DNA of 43,613 nt from Bdellovibrionales bacterium (lineage in GTDB: Bacteria; Bdellovibrionota; Bacteriovoracia; Bacteriovoracales; Bacteriovoracaceae), in NCBI GenBank assembly GCA_030638415.1, contig DAOWEO010000039.1:1-43613 (forward strand), read 5' to 3'. The position numbers were made by a program, and so were the translations under genes. Shown here piece by piece: positions 42,575 to 43,613 of the stretch (within the stretch, counting starts at the first letter, position 1; each line of letters begins with the position of its first letter). A model generated the notes under the pieces. It saw only the letters and a program-made list of their open reading frames with translations. It was not told the DNA's origin and did no database searches.

Positions 42575-42827
42575 CAAGACCATCCTCCAGACACTCTTGC
42601 TCATAATTATATCCATCTTGCATAAAATCTAATAACTGCTTGGCATCTTTTTTCAAAGCATCTCTCTCCTTATTAAGGATCCAAGATTCAAGAGCACGTT
42701 CGACAACTCTACTTCTCGTCTCTCCCTCACATAAAGCTCCAATCTTTAAAAGTAATTCCTCTTCAACTGTAATAGATATGCTTTTTTTCATAGTATAAAT
42801 CATAGCATCATTTATCATATCATTCAA
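42564..42827 (-). CDS. Ribbon-helix-helix antitoxin (MazE/CopG-like)
   Basis: About 87 residues. KKSISITVEEELLLKIGAL then TRSRVVERALESWI is a ribbon-helix-helix DNA-binding fold. The acidic tail (YEQECLEDGLDEI) would wrap the toxin. It neutralises the MazF partner and probably represses the pair. AGGAG five bases before a TTG at 42827 is the best start; the ATG at 42791, at the domain edge, is the alternative. The gene overlaps the toxin start by 11 bp. Confidence 0.85.
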   Translation of the reverse strand: MNDMINDAMIYTMKKSISITVEEELLLKIGALCEGETRSRVVERALESWILNKERDALKKDAKQLLDFMQDGYNYEQECLEDGLDEI

Positions 42828-42996
42828 TACCACTCCTTTTCTAGAAGTTAATTGCAATGATCTACCAACTTACTTAAAGCTAACTCATGGTTTTTATTAG
42901 ATTTTATTTAACTTGATATAAATTATATCGATATTGAATTTACCAGCAGATTCCGAAAACTTGCCAATGATATATAAACACCTGTTTTCACACAAT

Positions 42997-43018
42997 TCAC
43001 CTTCGCCAGCGAAGGTGA
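42997..43018. repeat. GC-rich inverted repeat downstream of the last gene
   Basis: TCACCTTCGC and GCGAAGGTGA form a 10-bp perfect inverted repeat around CA, 25 bp after the stop of the minus-strand gene ending at 43043. No T-run follows on that side, so it may be a 3'-end stabiliser or weak terminator. Confidence 0.5.
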
Positions 43019-43042
43019 TAAATTTTATTTAGTCTTACGACC

Positions 43043-43613
43043 CTATCTACGAAAATGATATAAAAACATAGAATTATCTTTTTTCAAATCCTTAGTCGCA
43101 ATAATACATTTAGATCCAAACTTTAATACTGGAAACAATGAGCTAGATAGTTGTTTTATATTTGCTTCCCAAACTGCACATGGCAACAAGTAAACTATTT
43201 TTTTACCTATTACTTGGCGCTTTAAAAAACTAGCAGTACTTGATCTTTTTACAATTCCAACATCATGCCACGCCACCATATTATTAAGATGCCAAAAATC
43301 ATACACCCCATCAATAATCACCCACTCATTTGGCATAATTACATTTTTTCTACTTGTCTCTATTCCAAGTAAATCAAAACTTTTATAGATAACTTTGTCA
43401 CGACCAATTCTAGTGGTTAATGGAAATACAAGTAGTATGACAGTTGTCACAATCGCTAGGTAACGATAAAATAGCAGAAAACCTTTCTCTCTTTTAGCTA
43501 CCCATTTTTCTAATTTTAGTACAACAATTTTTTTCCTCAATCTGCCTTGAGTATCGCGATTTAAAATACTTGGGATTGTATTAGTAGTGATAATTTCATC
43601 AATTGTGGAATTA
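43043..43613 (-). CDS. Membrane protein of unknown function, truncated at window end
   Basis: The frame stays open to the right edge, so the true start is outside and the TTG at 43540 may be internal. About 190 residues are visible: a charged stretch, one strong membrane helix (FYRYLAIVTTVILLVFPL), then an extracytoplasmic-looking part with WVIIDGVYDFWHLNNMV and a short hydrophobic stretch near KKIVYLLPCAVW. No family is recognised. Confidence 0.55.
   Translation of the reverse strand, partial: NSTIDEIITTNTIPSILNRDTQGRLRKKIVVLKLEKWVAKREKGFLLFYRYLAIVTTVILLVFPLTTRIGRDKVIYKSFDLLGIETSRKNVIMPNEWVIIDGVYDFWHLNNMVAWHDVGIVKRSSTASFLKRQVIGKKIVYLLPCAVWEANIKQLSSSLFPVLKFGSKCIIATKDLKKDNSMFLYHFRR

Noticed and set aside
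42844-42862. Possible sigma-54 promoter upstream of the antitoxin gene (TTGGTAGATCATTGCA on the minus strand)
   Set aside because: The GG and GC are nine bases apart instead of ten, and the -24 box lacks the CAC.

Overview
The window is a 43.6-kb piece of a low-GC, gene-dense Gram-negative chromosome. Abundant lipoproteins and outer-membrane proteins, an AmgK/MurU peptidoglycan-salvage pair, a multi-copy-type HNH protein, CHASE2 and sigma-54 signalling proteins and a CCDC90-like coiled coil together suggest the Bdellovibrionota, most likely the Bacteriovorax/Halobacteriovorax side. That placement is inferred from protein character alone. Both window ends cut through genes: an M16 peptidase at the left and an unknown membrane protein at the right.

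Layout. 1-2.4 kb: 3' part of an M16 zinc peptidase gene, convergent with a conserved unknown gene that appears to start at ATT. 2.5-8.0 kb, minus strand: a tight operon of degenerate M48/M56-like membrane protein, CHASE2 histidine kinase, NtrC-type regulator, lspA and lgt. 8.1-10.4 kb: an endonuclease IV-like TIM barrel, a lipoprotein, a PilZ-like membrane protein, and a small 2[4Fe-4S] ferredoxin whose ends overlap genes on both sides. 10.4-14.5 kb, minus strand: a salvage group of deoxynucleoside kinase, LysM lipoprotein, degenerate M48 protein, amgK and murU. 14.6-17.7 kb, plus strand: a predicted beta-barrel, an LptM-like small lipoprotein, and etfB-etfA behind a near-consensus sigma-70 promoter and ahead of a strong terminator. 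17.7-20.5 kb, minus strand: an exported protein preceded by a convincing sigma-54 promoter, a DUF4388-like protein and an Mrp-type Fe-S carrier. 20.7-23.3 kb, plus strand: a HAMP membrane protein and a lytic transglycosylase. 23.3-26.0 kb, minus strand: tRNA-Gln, prs, pth and ychF, apparently one transcript. 26.4-32.8 kb, minus strand: class A PBP, TolC-like channel and RND pump. 32.9-36.6 kb: an outer-membrane barrel and a Q-rich repeat protein. 36.8-42.2 kb: surface-polysaccharide genes (O-antigen ligase/polymerase, GT4, initiating sugar transferase) interrupted by an HNH endonuclease and a coiled-coil membrane protein. 42.2-42.9 kb: a MazF-type toxin-antitoxin pair.

Much of the content serves the envelope: lipoprotein maturation, murein synthesis, cleavage and salvage, efflux, LptD-related lipoprotein and polysaccharide export. 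Gene ends are packed tightly. Many junctions are 1-bp stop/start overlaps, and several convergent stops sit inside shared hairpins. Many starts are GTG or TTG, and I moved several starts using Shine-Dalgarno position.

Most worth a second look: the sigma-54 promoter with upstream palindromes at 18743-18855; the two metalloprotease-like proteins that have lost HEXXH; the operon joining a two-component system to lspA/lgt; the tRNA-Gln leader on prs; the terminator-like hairpin inside the coding start of the salvage operon's second gene; and the duplicated GGTCCG hairpins in the only long non-coding gap (25998-26358).
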